Shown here: piece after piece, positions 15,831-24,085 of the stretch
Numbering within the stretch: position 1 is the stretch's first letter
Layout: each line of letters starts with the position of its first letter
DNA from: Oscillospiraceae bacterium
GTDB taxonomy: Bacteria; Bacillota; Clostridia; Oscillospirales; Oscillospiraceae
Length of the DNA: 46,105 bases
Reading direction: 5' to 3'
NCBI GenBank assembly: GCA_017501695.1
Contig: JAFVWL010000131.1
Coordinates: 1-46,105, forward strand
Notes under the pieces: model-generated
Told to the model about the DNA's origin: nothing
The model's input: the letters and a program-made list of their open reading frames with translations, nothing else
Databases searched by the model: none
Made by a program: the position numbers and the translations under genes

Positions 15831-17273
15831 TTATTTCTTCCGGGCGGCGATGGCAGCCTGCTCCTCGGGCAGGTTCTTCTCCACAGTGAAGAAGAAAACC
15901 AGAACGGCACAGACAGCAAAGGCAATGGTCTCGATCCAGATATAGCTGACGGAAATAGTGGACTGGACCGCGGCGGACTGAACGGTGGCGGCGGCATCAT
16001 AGCCGGCAGCACCCAGCATCGCCATGAACAGGGAGTTGCAGATGGGAGTGGCGGCGACCATCAGAGAGGAGTAGATGGACATGGTCAGGCCGTCGGTACG
16101 GATGCCGGTGGTATACTCAATGTGATCGATAACGTCAGCCAGCATAGCCAGGATCACATAGCAGGCGGGAGAGTTGCCCAGGCACTTCAGGGCCACACCC
16201 ACGGAAACCAGGATGATATTGCCGTTGGCAAGGCCGGCGATAACACCGCCCACGACACCAACGATCATACCAACACAGACCACAATACGCTTGCCGAACT
16301 TGTTGGCCAGAGGCATAACGATGGCAGCGGCAGCGGCCATGGGGATGGCACCCATGATGCTGAGGATGGTCTGAGCGAAGCCCCAGTCGCCGCACACCAG
16401 GGAAGCATCCACGACCCACTGGCAGAAGTAGCTCATGGAACCGTTCTTCATGGCACCGGACCACTGGAAGCCCAGGTAGAACAGCATAACGAGCCACCAC
16501 CACTTCTCGCCGGTGACAGCCTTAAGCTGCTGACCCAGGGAGACGGTCTTCACTTCCTTCTTTTCGGAACCGGCATTGGTAACCATATCCTCTTCGGTAA
16601 CACGTTCCCGGGTGAACTTGTACTGCAGGAAGATGGTCAGTCCGGTGAAGATGGCCACGGCAACCATGACCAGCAGCCACATATTGGGATCTTCCTTCAT
16701 CACATTGGACACCAGGATGGGGAAGATCATGGAGCCGCAGCCCATAACCGCCAGGCCGGCGATGTTGGTGAAGGAGGCCAGGCTGCCGCGCTGCTGGCTG
16801 TTCCGGGTGGAAACCGGGATCATGGTAGAGTTGGCAGTGTTGTAGATGGGGTAAGCCACAGCGTAATACAGGTTGTACGCAATGGCGACCCAGATCATCT
16901 TTGCCACGCCCTCAAAGGGCACCACGAACATCAGCAGGCAGGAGACGGACAGGGTCAAAGCGGACAGCAGCAGCCAAGGACGGGCCTTGCCGGCGCTGGC
17001 CTTGGTGCGCTCGATGAGCTGGCCCACGATCAGGTTGGCAGCCACAATGAAGAAGGTGGACACCAACTGAAGGCCGGTCAGGAAACCGGTATCCAGCAGC
17101 AGAACGTCCGTAAAGTACTTGTTCAGGAAGCTGGTAAAAATACCGGAGGAAAGGAGCGCGCCGAAAGGTCCGATGAGATAACCGATCAGCATCTCGGGCA
17201 TCTTCACGTCATCGGTCTTGATGGCGGAGCTGGCCAGAGGGCTGTTCCAGAAATCTTTTTTCTGATTGCTCAT
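15831..17273 (-). CDS. GPH-type sugar:cation symporter (MFS)
   Basis: Membrane protein of 480 residues with about twelve helices in the glycoside-pentoside-hexuronide (MelB-like) family. Visible marks: MLIGYLIGPFGALLSSGIF near the start, the QLIERTKASAGKARPW loop typical of this family (an R.K...GK.RPW pattern between helices 2 and 3), and the YPIYNTANSTMIPVSTRNSQ stretch. It would import a glycoside with Na+ or H+. It sits between the cytoplasmic GH78 rhamnosidase and the surface GH3. A rhamnose-containing saccharide trimmed outside by GH3 and finished inside by GH78 is therefore a reasonable guess for the substrate. Confidence 0.9.
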   Translation of the reverse strand: MSNQKKDFWNSPLASSAIKTDDVKMPEMLIGYLIGPFGALLSSGIFTSFLNKYFTDVLLLDTGFLTGLQLVSTFFIVAANLIVGQLIERTKASAGKARPWLLLSALTLSVSCLLMFVVPFEGVAKMIWVAIAYNLYYAVAYPIYNTANSTMIPVSTRNSQQRGSLASFTNIAGLAVMGCGSMIFPILVSNVMKEDPNMWLLVMVAVAIFTGLTIFLQYKFTRERVTEEDMVTNAGSEKKEVKTVSLGQQLKAVTGEKWWWLVMLFYLGFQWSGAMKNGSMSYFCQWVVDASLVCGDWGFAQTILSIMGAIPMAAAAAIVMPLANKFGKRIVVCVGMIVGVVGGVIAGLANGNIILVSVGVALKCLGNSPACYVILAMLADVIDHIEYTTGIRTDGLTMSIYSSLMVAATPICNSLFMAMLGAAGYDAAATVQSAAVQSTISVSYIWIETIAFAVCAVLVFFFTVEKNLPEEQAAIAARKK

Positions 17274-17332
17274 AATTTCATTTCCTTTCTTTTCATTTTT
17301 GTATTATCAGCTTGCACAAAGCGGATAACCGG

Positions 17333-19885
17333 TCAAAGATCGCAGCCAAAACTGTATTCGCCGCTGCCCAGGGACTTCTCTTCCCCGTTGGGCATAGTCA
17401 GACGGCAGGAGGTTCCCACAGGGACCTGAACCTGAATAGAGAATTTGCCGTTTTCAGCAGTCCAGTGGACACCGGCCTTACCGTAGGGGGTCAGCACATG
17501 GGTCTTGGCCCAGGTCAGGCCGCCGCCCAGCACCGGTTTCACGGAGAAGGTCTTGTAACCGGGCTCCACCGCCTCAATGCCCGCCACCCGGCGGTACAGG
17601 AAGTCACCCACCGCGCCGCTGGCGTAATGGTTATAGGAGATCATGATGTCGGTGCCATCGTCGCCGATGGGGCACTCGCCGTTTTCATCCAGACCGTCCC
17701 AGCGCTCCCAAATGGTGGTGGCGCCCATTTTCACCTGATACAGCCAAGAGGGACACTTGGTATTCAGCAGCATCTTGTAGGCCGTATCCACATGACCGTT
17801 GTCCGCCAGGGCGAACAGGATGAAGGGCGTTCCGGGGAAGCCCGTGCCGATGCAGTGATCGCTGCGTTCCACCAGGGACACAAGGTTCTTTGCGGCCTTG
17901 GCCTTGACCTCCGCATTGGGGAACATATCCAGATGCAGAGGCAGCACATAGGCGGTCTGGAATTCCTCCAGCAGTTTGCCGTTGCCGTCGGTGAACACGG
18001 AGCAATAGGCATCCGCCACCTTCTCGCTCAGGTCCTTATAGTAGGCAACATCTTCCGTTTCACCCAGGATTTCCGCAATCTGAGAAACAAGGGCGGAGGT
18101 GTTTTTCAGGCTGGCGGTGCCGGTCCACTTGCCCCGGGCCTGCCACTGGCTCATCTGAGGCACATCCGGCGCCACCCAGTCGCCGAAGCACAGCACACCG
18201 GGAACATCCCAGATGTAACGGTTCTTACCAAAGCTCAGGAGTCCTGCCCAGAAACAGCAGGCCTTGACGTACTTCTTCATGCCGGGGTAATATTTGCGCA
18301 GGATCTCCACATCGCCCCGGGCCCGGTATTCATTCCAGGGCACAAGCACACAGGCATCGTCCCACCAGGCCACGGCCATAACAGGCATGGTCGCAGGGAA
18401 GCCAAAGCCGTTCAGGGGGATGGTGTTGGGAACGCCGCCGGAAGGAAGCTGCTCCGCCGCCAGATCCAGCATCCACTTGTTCAGGAACCGGCTGGTATCG
18501 AAATTGTAACAGGCCACAGGAGAGAACACGGCGATGTCGCCGGTCCAGCCCATACGCTCGTCACGCTGGGGGCAGTCCGTGGGGATGTCCACAAAGTTGG
18601 ACTTGGAACTCCAGATGATATTGCTCTGAAGCTGATTCAGCAGTTCATTGGAACAGGCGAAATCACCGGTGCGCTCCATGTCGGAATAAAGCGCCAGGGC
18701 GGAAATTTGGATGTTTTCTTTCGCCACGCCCTCTACGCTGACATAACGGAAGCCCATATAGGTCAGCTTGGGAGAATAGGTCTGAGTACCGTCCACGCAG
18801 GTGTAGGTAGCGGCTGCCTTTGCGGTACGCAGGAACTTCACATTCAGGCTTCCGTCAGGATTCAGCAGCTCCGCGTGTTTTACCGTAATGACCTGGCCCT
18901 GCTTGCCGTTGACCGTGAATTCCACCACACCGGCAAAGTTCTGGCCAAAATCGTAGATCAGCTTGCCGTCATGCTCCACGCAGGAGATGGGTTCCAGGCG
19001 CTCATGGGCCACCACAGGGGCACCGTAATCCGCCATGATCGCAGGATCCACCCGAAGCTTCTCCTCCGCGGCGGCGCGCCAGCGGATGCTGTCAGCCGTG
19101 ACAGTGGCATCATAAGTCTCGCCATCGTAGATATCCGCCATCTTGTAAGGACCGTCCTCGGTGACGGACCAGCTTTCATCGGTACCGATCACTTCCTCGG
19201 TTCCGTCTTCGTAACGAATGCGGATCTCCATCAGCAGTGCCTGGCGGTCCGCCATGACCCGGTTCTTCCGGGTAAACACGAAGCTGCCCACAGCCCAGCC
19301 GCCGGCGACCACCGTCTCGATAACTGCCTCGTTTTGGAGCTGCTCGGTCACATCATAGGTCTGGTACTGCAGATTGGTCTTGTAGGAAGTAAAGCCGGGG
19401 GCAAAATACTGATTGCCCACCTTGCGGCCGTTGATATTCAGCTCATAGATACCCATGGCCGTGGCATAAATCCGGGCACTCGCTACCTTCTTTCCGGGCT
19501 TGACGGTCTTGCGGAAGGTCATGGGGACAGGAGAAACACCCTTCTCAGTGAAGCGGTACTCCGGATCGGTGATCCATTTTGCCTCCCAGGGATGCTCCAT
19601 CCGGCCCATTTCAAAGGACAGCTCCGCCTGGGCCGTCTCACCGGCGTCATCCGTAGCAGTTACCTTGACAGTGTACCGGGTAAAGGGCTCCAAGCCGGGA
19701 CCGTCGTAGCGGATGGCCACCTGGGTATCCGTTTCCGTCTTCCAATCACCGACCTGGATCACCGCCCGCTTCAGGGAAACGTTTTTCCGGTCGCTTTCCA
19801 GATAGAAGGAGAAACGGGGATGGGCCACATCCGTAACACACCCATGGGCAAGGTTTTCCACGGTGAATCGTTTGATTGCCAACAT
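17333..19885 (-). CDS. Alpha-L-rhamnosidase, GH78 family
   Basis: Protein of 850 residues without signal peptide or membrane segment, so cytoplasmic. It removes terminal alpha-L-rhamnose. Domain order follows the family: N-terminal beta domains (about 1-95), a carbohydrate-binding-like domain (about 100-290, with YELNINGRKVG), a concanavalin-like domain with IYDFGQNFAGVVEF (310-323), then the (alpha/alpha)6 catalytic domain with DCPQRDERMGWTGD (437-450; acidic residues D437, E443 and D450) and a C-terminal beta domain. The ATG has AAAGGAG upstream. It is the first gene of the operon, 59 nt before the transporter gene. Confidence 0.94.
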   Translation of the reverse strand: MLAIKRFTVENLAHGCVTDVAHPRFSFYLESDRKNVSLKRAVIQVGDWKTETDTQVAIRYDGPGLEPFTRYTVKVTATDDAGETAQAELSFEMGRMEHPWEAKWITDPEYRFTEKGVSPVPMTFRKTVKPGKKVASARIYATAMGIYELNINGRKVGNQYFAPGFTSYKTNLQYQTYDVTEQLQNEAVIETVVAGGWAVGSFVFTRKNRVMADRQALLMEIRIRYEDGTEEVIGTDESWSVTEDGPYKMADIYDGETYDATVTADSIRWRAAAEEKLRVDPAIMADYGAPVVAHERLEPISCVEHDGKLIYDFGQNFAGVVEFTVNGKQGQVITVKHAELLNPDGSLNVKFLRTAKAAATYTCVDGTQTYSPKLTYMGFRYVSVEGVAKENIQISALALYSDMERTGDFACSNELLNQLQSNIIWSSKSNFVDIPTDCPQRDERMGWTGDIAVFSPVACYNFDTSRFLNKWMLDLAAEQLPSGGVPNTIPLNGFGFPATMPVMAVAWWDDACVLVPWNEYRARGDVEILRKYYPGMKKYVKACCFWAGLLSFGKNRYIWDVPGVLCFGDWVAPDVPQMSQWQARGKWTGTASLKNTSALVSQIAEILGETEDVAYYKDLSEKVADAYCSVFTDGNGKLLEEFQTAYVLPLHLDMFPNAEVKAKAAKNLVSLVERSDHCIGTGFPGTPFILFALADNGHVDTAYKMLLNTKCPSWLYQVKMGATTIWERWDGLDENGECPIGDDGTDIMISYNHYASGAVGDFLYRRVAGIEAVEPGYKTFSVKPVLGGGLTWAKTHVLTPYGKAGVHWTAENGKFSIQVQVPVGTSCRLTMPNGEEKSLGSGEYSFGCDL

Positions 19886-19944
19886 TGGTTTTCCACTCCT
19901 TTCAATGAACCTGTCATGTTTTGCGAACTCATTCTCTTGATGAT

Positions 19945-20011
19945 ACTATATCATAAAAAATTCATTTTTGTATAGTTTTTCACAAACTGTCAATAATTTA
20001 GCACAATCCGT
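19945..20011 (-). promoter_or_regulatory. Activator-type promoter of glycan operon 1 with LytTR-like direct repeats
   Basis: On the minus strand a -10 TATAGT (19945-19950) has no good -35 at 17 nt. Upstream are two 9-bp direct repeats, ACGGATTGT (20003-20011) and ACAGTTTGT (19982-19990), with a 12-bp spacer. The proximal repeat is 31 nt from the -10 box. ACAGTTTGT fits every defined position of the known AgrA/LytTR consensus (W-M-M-GTT-N-R-K). The same geometry recurs upstream of operon 2. The binding protein is probably the LytTR regulator encoded at 21401-22111, by inference. Confidence 0.6.
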
Positions 20012-20040
20012 TTCTCTGTTTGTAAGATTCCACAAAGGAA

Positions 20041-20077
20041 AAACCCGGAACTTGAGCATTTCGCCAGTTCCGGGTTT
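20041..20077 (-). terminator. Terminator of regulator-kinase operon 1
   Basis: Perfect 12-bp stem (20041-20052 with 20066-20077), 13-nt loop, then TTTTT-CC on the minus strand. It follows the kinase stop codon. Confidence 0.85.
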
Positions 20078-20087
20078 GTTGATTCCA

Positions 20088-21404
20088 TTATGCTTCATGA
20101 CTGGGGATCAGGATCCGCAATTCAAACCAGCCGCCTTCTGCCCGCACCGTAGCGGACCCACCGTATTTCTCCGCCGTGGCGCAAATGCTTTTCAGGCCAT
20201 AGCCATGAAACCGCTTGTCCGTTTTGGTTGTTCCGGGAAGCTCTGTGCCCACAATCAGACTATCCGTACACCGGTTTTCCACCCGGATGCGGACAAAGCC
20301 CTTCTGCCTGGATACACTCAGGTGGATCAGCCGCTGCTCCGGGTCCGGTATCTGACCAACCGCCTCAATAGCATTGTCCAGAGCGTTTCCAAACAAGGTG
20401 CTCAGCTCCATAACGCCCATAAAATCCACGGCACCGCCATCCACCACACAGGTAAACCGGATATCGTGGTTCTGGCAGAAGACGCTTTTACTGGTGAGGA
20501 TGGTATCCAGGACCTTGTTGCCCGTTTGGTTCAGGGCTTCATAAGCCCGGATCTCCTGCTCCATCTGATCCAGACAGTCCAGCTTCTGTTCAGTGCCGAT
20601 CTCCGTCCGCAGAACCTGGATCTGATGCTTCAGATCATGGTATTTCCGGTTCACCAGGTCAACGGACTCCTGACTCAGCCGGTAGTTTGTATACTGCATA
20701 TTCAAAACACCCTGCAGGGCGCTCAATTCCTGCCGCATATGGGTATCACAAAGCTGCAGGTGGAACGCATACAATATCGCCACACCGCCCAGGTACACCA
20801 GGGACCGAATGTTGAAGGCCTGGGCATAGGTATCGCCGGACAGGGGTGTTTCGATGGTGGAAAAGCTCAGGCTGCTGAGGAAATAAATAATAAAAGCGAT
20901 CAGGATGGTGGTGCCGGCAATGGCGGGAGAAATCTTCAGCTCCCGGATCTCCTTTTCCCTGCCCCGCTCCAGCAGGTACATGACCGCCACGGTACCCAGG
21001 CATCCCGTAAGCAGGAAAATGATTTGGCCCACCATGGATGCCAGCATTTCACTGCCGCTGGCGTAGTACACATAGAACTGCCAGGTCAAAGATACGGCAA
21101 AGCCACCAAGAATGAATCCACGGGCACCGTAATACAAAGTCTCCGTCAATGGGAGCGTACTGAGCATAGCCAACGGCAGCACCGTAAGCACCGCGAAGCC
21201 ACACATGCCCAGGTTGAAAGCAACACCGTCCAGGCCCGCCACAATACCATGATACACAAACAGCACCGCCAGAAATCCCACGGAGATGGATACGGTCTGC
21301 CATTTTCCCAGCCGCCGGGGCATGAAACCCAGATACAGATTCATGGACAGCCAGTGGGAGATCACAGTCCACACCGAAGGAATGTTCTGGATCTGGCTGC
21401 TCAT
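20088..21404 (-). CDS. GHKL sensor histidine kinase, AgrC-like (system 1)
   Basis: Protein of 438 residues. About six to seven membrane helices fill the first 220 residues, then a short coiled coil and a GHKL kinase domain. The phospho-accepting histidine is H256 in KYHDLKHQIQ, the N box is LFGNALDNAIEA, and the glycine-rich box is GYGLKSI. This layout matches AgrC, BlpH or VirS sensors that respond to peptides or other extracellular ligands. The gene overlaps its LytTR regulator by 4 bp (ATGA). No agrB-like protease or propeptide gene was found nearby, so the signal may come from elsewhere. The paralogous kinase at 42507-43814 has the same size and place relative to a GH3 operon. Confidence 0.92.
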   Translation of the reverse strand: MSSQIQNIPSVWTVISHWLSMNLYLGFMPRRLGKWQTVSISVGFLAVLFVYHGIVAGLDGVAFNLGMCGFAVLTVLPLAMLSTLPLTETLYYGARGFILGGFAVSLTWQFYVYYASGSEMLASMVGQIIFLLTGCLGTVAVMYLLERGREKEIRELKISPAIAGTTILIAFIIYFLSSLSFSTIETPLSGDTYAQAFNIRSLVYLGGVAILYAFHLQLCDTHMRQELSALQGVLNMQYTNYRLSQESVDLVNRKYHDLKHQIQVLRTEIGTEQKLDCLDQMEQEIRAYEALNQTGNKVLDTILTSKSVFCQNHDIRFTCVVDGGAVDFMGVMELSTLFGNALDNAIEAVGQIPDPEQRLIHLSVSRQKGFVRIRVENRCTDSLIVGTELPGTTKTDKRFHGYGLKSICATAEKYGGSATVRAEGGWFELRILIPSHEA

Positions 21405-22111
21405 TTGGCCACCTCGTTGATATAGTTATTCAGCGCGTCCATGAACGCCTTTTTCCGGGCCCGGCTGATCTGAACCGTATTGGAGCCCACAATGGCTTCC
21501 GTTCCCCGGATTCCGTCCACCTTATCCAGGTTCACCAGATAACAGTTATTGCAGCGGAAGAAAGACCGGCTGTCCAAGGATTCTTCCACTTCCTTCATGG
21601 TGCCGGTGCCGGTGACGATGCCATCCATGGTATGGTAATACAGGTCGTGTCCCTGAACCTCCACGAACAGCAGGCGGGAGCAATCCAGCTTCCGGCCGCC
21701 TTCCTTGCTGTTAATGTACAAAAAGCGCTTGGTGCGGTTCTGAAGCCGGGTAACTGCCCGGTCAATGCGCTGGGAAAAAGCGTAGTAAGAAATGGGTTTC
21801 AGTACATAGTCCAGGGCATCCACCGCATAACCCTTGATGGCATACTGCTGGCTATTGGTAATGAAAATGATCACAACCTCCGAATCCACCCTGCGAATCT
21901 CCTCAGCAGCGGTCATGCCGTCCATATAGTTCATCTGAATATCCATCAGGATAATGTCATATTCCGGTTTGTATCCGATGGCGATCTCATCCCCATCGGT
22001 AAAGGTTTTCAGGGTAAACTTCTCACCGGACTCCTGGCCATAACGGTGCAGATATTCCTGTAGCTGCTTGCGGTAACCGGCGTCATCCTCAACTATGGCA
22101 ATACGAATCAT
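21401..22111 (-). CDS. LytTR response regulator (system 1)
   Basis: Protein of 236 residues. The receiver domain (1-120) has the acidic pair in IVEDD, phospho-acceptor D57 in IILMDIQM, and the K in YVLKP. The C-terminal LytTR DNA-binding domain (about 135-236) contains FLYINSKEGGRK, RSFFRCNNCYLVNL and VQISRARKKAF. LytTR proteins such as AgrA bind pairs of 9-bp direct repeats. A fitting pair lies in front of the GH78 operon at 19982-20011, just past the kinase gene, and is the suggested target. The equivalent protein of system 2 is also exactly 236 residues long, with the aspartate at the same number. Confidence 0.94.
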   Translation of the reverse strand: MIRIAIVEDDAGYRKQLQEYLHRYGQESGEKFTLKTFTDGDEIAIGYKPEYDIILMDIQMNYMDGMTAAEEIRRVDSEVVIIFITNSQQYAIKGYAVDALDYVLKPISYYAFSQRIDRAVTRLQNRTKRFLYINSKEGGRKLDCSRLLFVEVQGHDLYYHTMDGIVTGTGTMKEVEESLDSRSFFRCNNCYLVNLDKVDGIRGTEAIVGSNTVQISRARKKAFMDALNNYINEVAK

Positions 22112-22224
22112 GTTCTCTCCTTCTTTTTCCAGCCGATAACGATTATTCCTATGATATCAGTTTATCACAGTGTCACCGGAATTTGGAGGTCCTGATTTTT
22201 CGAAAAAAGTATCCTCTCTTGCAG

Positions 22225-23178
22225 TTATCGATCATCCCGGTAGCTCTTGGGAGACTTTCCGTAGCAGGCACAGAAGATCCGATGGAAATAGCTGATATTC
22301 TCATATCCCACCGCCACTGAAATATCGGAAACATTCCGGTCCGTATTTTTCAGCAGAAACGCGGCCTGGGCCAACCGCTTCTCCTGGACCAGTTGGGTAT
22401 AGGTCTTTCCGGTCTTGCGCTTGATCTCCCGGGAAAGCCAGCTTGGATCATAATGAAGCTGGGCGGTAATGTCGGCAAAGCTGCCGTGGGCATAGTCCGT
22501 TTCCACATAACGCAGGACCTGAAACACAGCAGCATCCTCGCCCGCCGTATCCAACAGCGTCTCCGTATGGCCCAGAAGCTGCAGGAAAAGCAGCGCCATG
22601 GTCATCTGACTCATTTTGCGTTTGTTTGGGGTTTCGTGAAGCAGGATCCACAGCAGGTTTTCCACCAAATTCTGAACCGGCTGGATCCCGGAAACATCAA
22701 AATGAAGGCATCCGGGGCCCGTATTCACACCGCACAGGCAGTCAACCAAAAATTTCCTCAGGGGCGTTTCCTCCTGCCCGATGGCTGTCAGCGCCGTATC
22801 GAAGAAATCCGGCAGCACAATGAAGTTCACCGCCACATCCGACTCCCCTGCCCTGCATACCTCGTGGGTGGCGCTTTGATTCAGGAACAGCAGGTCCCCT
22901 TCCTCCAGCACGATTTCCTTGCCGTTGACGATATGGGTGGTCTGGCCGGCGCACATATAGACCACTTCCACATAGTCATGGGTATGCTCCGGGAAATGAA
23001 TAAAGCGGGTATGGGGACGGACCGTAATCAGTTTGCCGGAAGCCAGCAGCTTCTTTGCATTGACGATATTGGACCGGTCCTGCATATAGATATCCCGGTC
23101 GATGGTGGTCCGTCCGTCCAGAATCGCCCGTTCCTCCTCCGTAATGGATCTCAGCCGTTCCAGAAGCTCCTGATGCAT
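22225..23178 (-). CDS. AraC-family transcriptional regulator
   Basis: Protein of 317 residues. The N-terminal part holds a cupin-type ligand domain (HFPEHTHDYVEVVYMCAG, VLEEGDLLFLNQSATHEV). The C-terminal 100 residues form the two helix-turn-helix AraC domain (ADITAQLHYDPSWLSREIK; ISVAVGYENISYFHRIF; KSPKSYRDD at the end). Such proteins usually sense a sugar and activate carbohydrate genes. It lies 113 nt upstream of the LytTR regulator on the same strand and near the rhamnosidase operon, so a role in rhamnoside sensing is plausible but not shown. The ATG at 23178 is preceded by GGGGTG; an in-frame GTG at 23184 is an alternative. Confidence 0.92.
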   Translation of the reverse strand: MHQELLERLRSITEEERAILDGRTTIDRDIYMQDRSNIVNAKKLLASGKLITVRPHTRFIHFPEHTHDYVEVVYMCAGQTTHIVNGKEIVLEEGDLLFLNQSATHEVCRAGESDVAVNFIVLPDFFDTALTAIGQEETPLRKFLVDCLCGVNTGPGCLHFDVSGIQPVQNLVENLLWILLHETPNKRKMSQMTMALLFLQLLGHTETLLDTAGEDAAVFQVLRYVETDYAHGSFADITAQLHYDPSWLSREIKRKTGKTYTQLVQEKRLAQAAFLLKNTDRNVSDISVAVGYENISYFHRIFCACYGKSPKSYRDDR

Positions 23179-23211
23179 ACGCACACCCCATTTCAGTCTT
23201 TTCTTTCAAAA

Positions 23212-23240
23212 ATTATAGCACAGAAATTTCCGGTGCGCAA
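23212..23240 (-). promoter_or_regulatory. Promoter of the AraC regulator
   Basis: Minus strand -35 TTGCGC (23235-23240), 17-nt spacer, -10 TATAAT (23212-23217) with an extended TG. It lies between the terminator of the upstream protease gene and the AraC start. Confidence 0.7.
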
Positions 23241-23256
23241 GGTGTTCCAATCGCAG

Positions 23257-23282
23257 AAAGCCTGCCGATTTCGACAGGCTTT
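23257..23282 (-). terminator. Terminator of the site-2 protease gene
   Basis: 11-bp stem AAAGCCTGCCG (23257-23267) with 23272-23282, one G-U pair, 4-nt loop, ending in UUU on the minus strand. Confidence 0.65.
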
Positions 23283-23288
23283 CCGTTC

Positions 23289-23948
23289 TTATCCGATTCC
23301 CAGCAGCAGGCAGGAAAATCTCCAGATCAAATCGTTGACGGTGCTGTTCAGGGTATACAGCACCTCGCTCAGGATTCCGGATACCAGCAGCACCAACAGC
23401 ACCGGCCGCCACCATTCCCGAAACTTCCGGTACAGGCCCCCCACCTGGGGCACCAGGTTCCCCAGGACCTTGGATCCATCCAGGGGCGGTATTGGCACCA
23501 GGTTGAACATAGCCAGACCCACATTCACCGCGGCGCAGTAGGCTGTCAGGTCAAACAAATACAGGGTTACTTCCGTATAGGGCGCGTAGAGAAAAATCAA
23601 CCCACGCAGAAGATAAAAAAACAGAGCCAGAACCAGGTTCACCCCGGGGCCCGCCAGAGCCACCAGGATCAGGCCCATCCGGGGATTCCGGTAGTGCCGG
23701 GGATCCACGGGCACGGGCTTGGCCCAGCCCATACGGAACAGCAGCAGGCACAGGGTTCCCATAGGGTCCAGATGCTTCAGGGGATTCAGGGACAGCCTGC
23801 CCGCCAGCTTGGGAGTGGGGTCCCCCAGGAGATGGGACATCCAGCCATGGGCGGATTCATGGAAAATGATGGCGATAAGCACCGCCGGCAGAATATAAGG
23901 CAGGGCTTCCACATAGGAACGCAGCGAAGCAAGAACGGATTCCAGCAT
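23289..23948 (-). CDS. Site-2 protease-like membrane metallopeptidase (M50)
   Basis: Membrane protein of 219 residues. The zinc motif is HESAH (30-34) in the first helix, followed by GWMSHLLGD. The second catalytic segment is FNLVPIPPLDGSKVL, equivalent to the NPDG motif with its aspartate. Four to five helices are predicted. This matches the short YwhC-like branch of the M50 family without a PDZ domain. Its substrates are unknown; relatives cut membrane-bound factors, but many short members have no known target. It has its own promoter, divergent from the dockerin-LRR gene. Confidence 0.92.
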   Translation of the reverse strand: MLESVLASLRSYVEALPYILPAVLIAIIFHESAHGWMSHLLGDPTPKLAGRLSLNPLKHLDPMGTLCLLLFRMGWAKPVPVDPRHYRNPRMGLILVALAGPGVNLVLALFFYLLRGLIFLYAPYTEVTLYLFDLTAYCAAVNVGLAMFNLVPIPPLDGSKVLGNLVPQVGGLYRKFREWWRPVLLVLLVSGILSEVLYTLNSTVNDLIWRFSCLLLGIG

Positions 23949-23977
23949 AATAATTCTCCTCGGGTTCAGATGGATTC

Positions 23978-24006
23978 AGTATACCAAATAATCCCTTCCG
24001 CCGCAA
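23978..24006 (-). promoter_or_regulatory. Promoter of the site-2 protease gene
   Basis: Minus strand -35 TTGCGG (24001-24006), 17-nt spacer, -10 TATACT (23978-23983). Confidence 0.62.
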
Positions 24007-24027
24007 GTGCAAACCCGGAATATCCGC

Positions 24028-24056
24028 TTGCGGTTTTGCCGTCTTTGGATTATAAT
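24028..24056 (+). promoter_or_regulatory. Promoter of the dockerin-LRR gene
   Basis: -35 TTGCGG (24028-24033), 17-nt spacer, -10 TATAAT (24051-24056), 29 nt before the start codon. The divergent protease promoter uses the same -35 sequence. Confidence 0.7.
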
Positions 24057-24085
24057 GTGGATAATCGCTTACAGGAGGAACTTTT

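Noticed and set aside
17312-19975. Plus-strand open frame of 887 codons opposite the rhamnosidase
   Set aside because: No recognisable domain; the GH78 catalytic motif on the minus strand decides the case.
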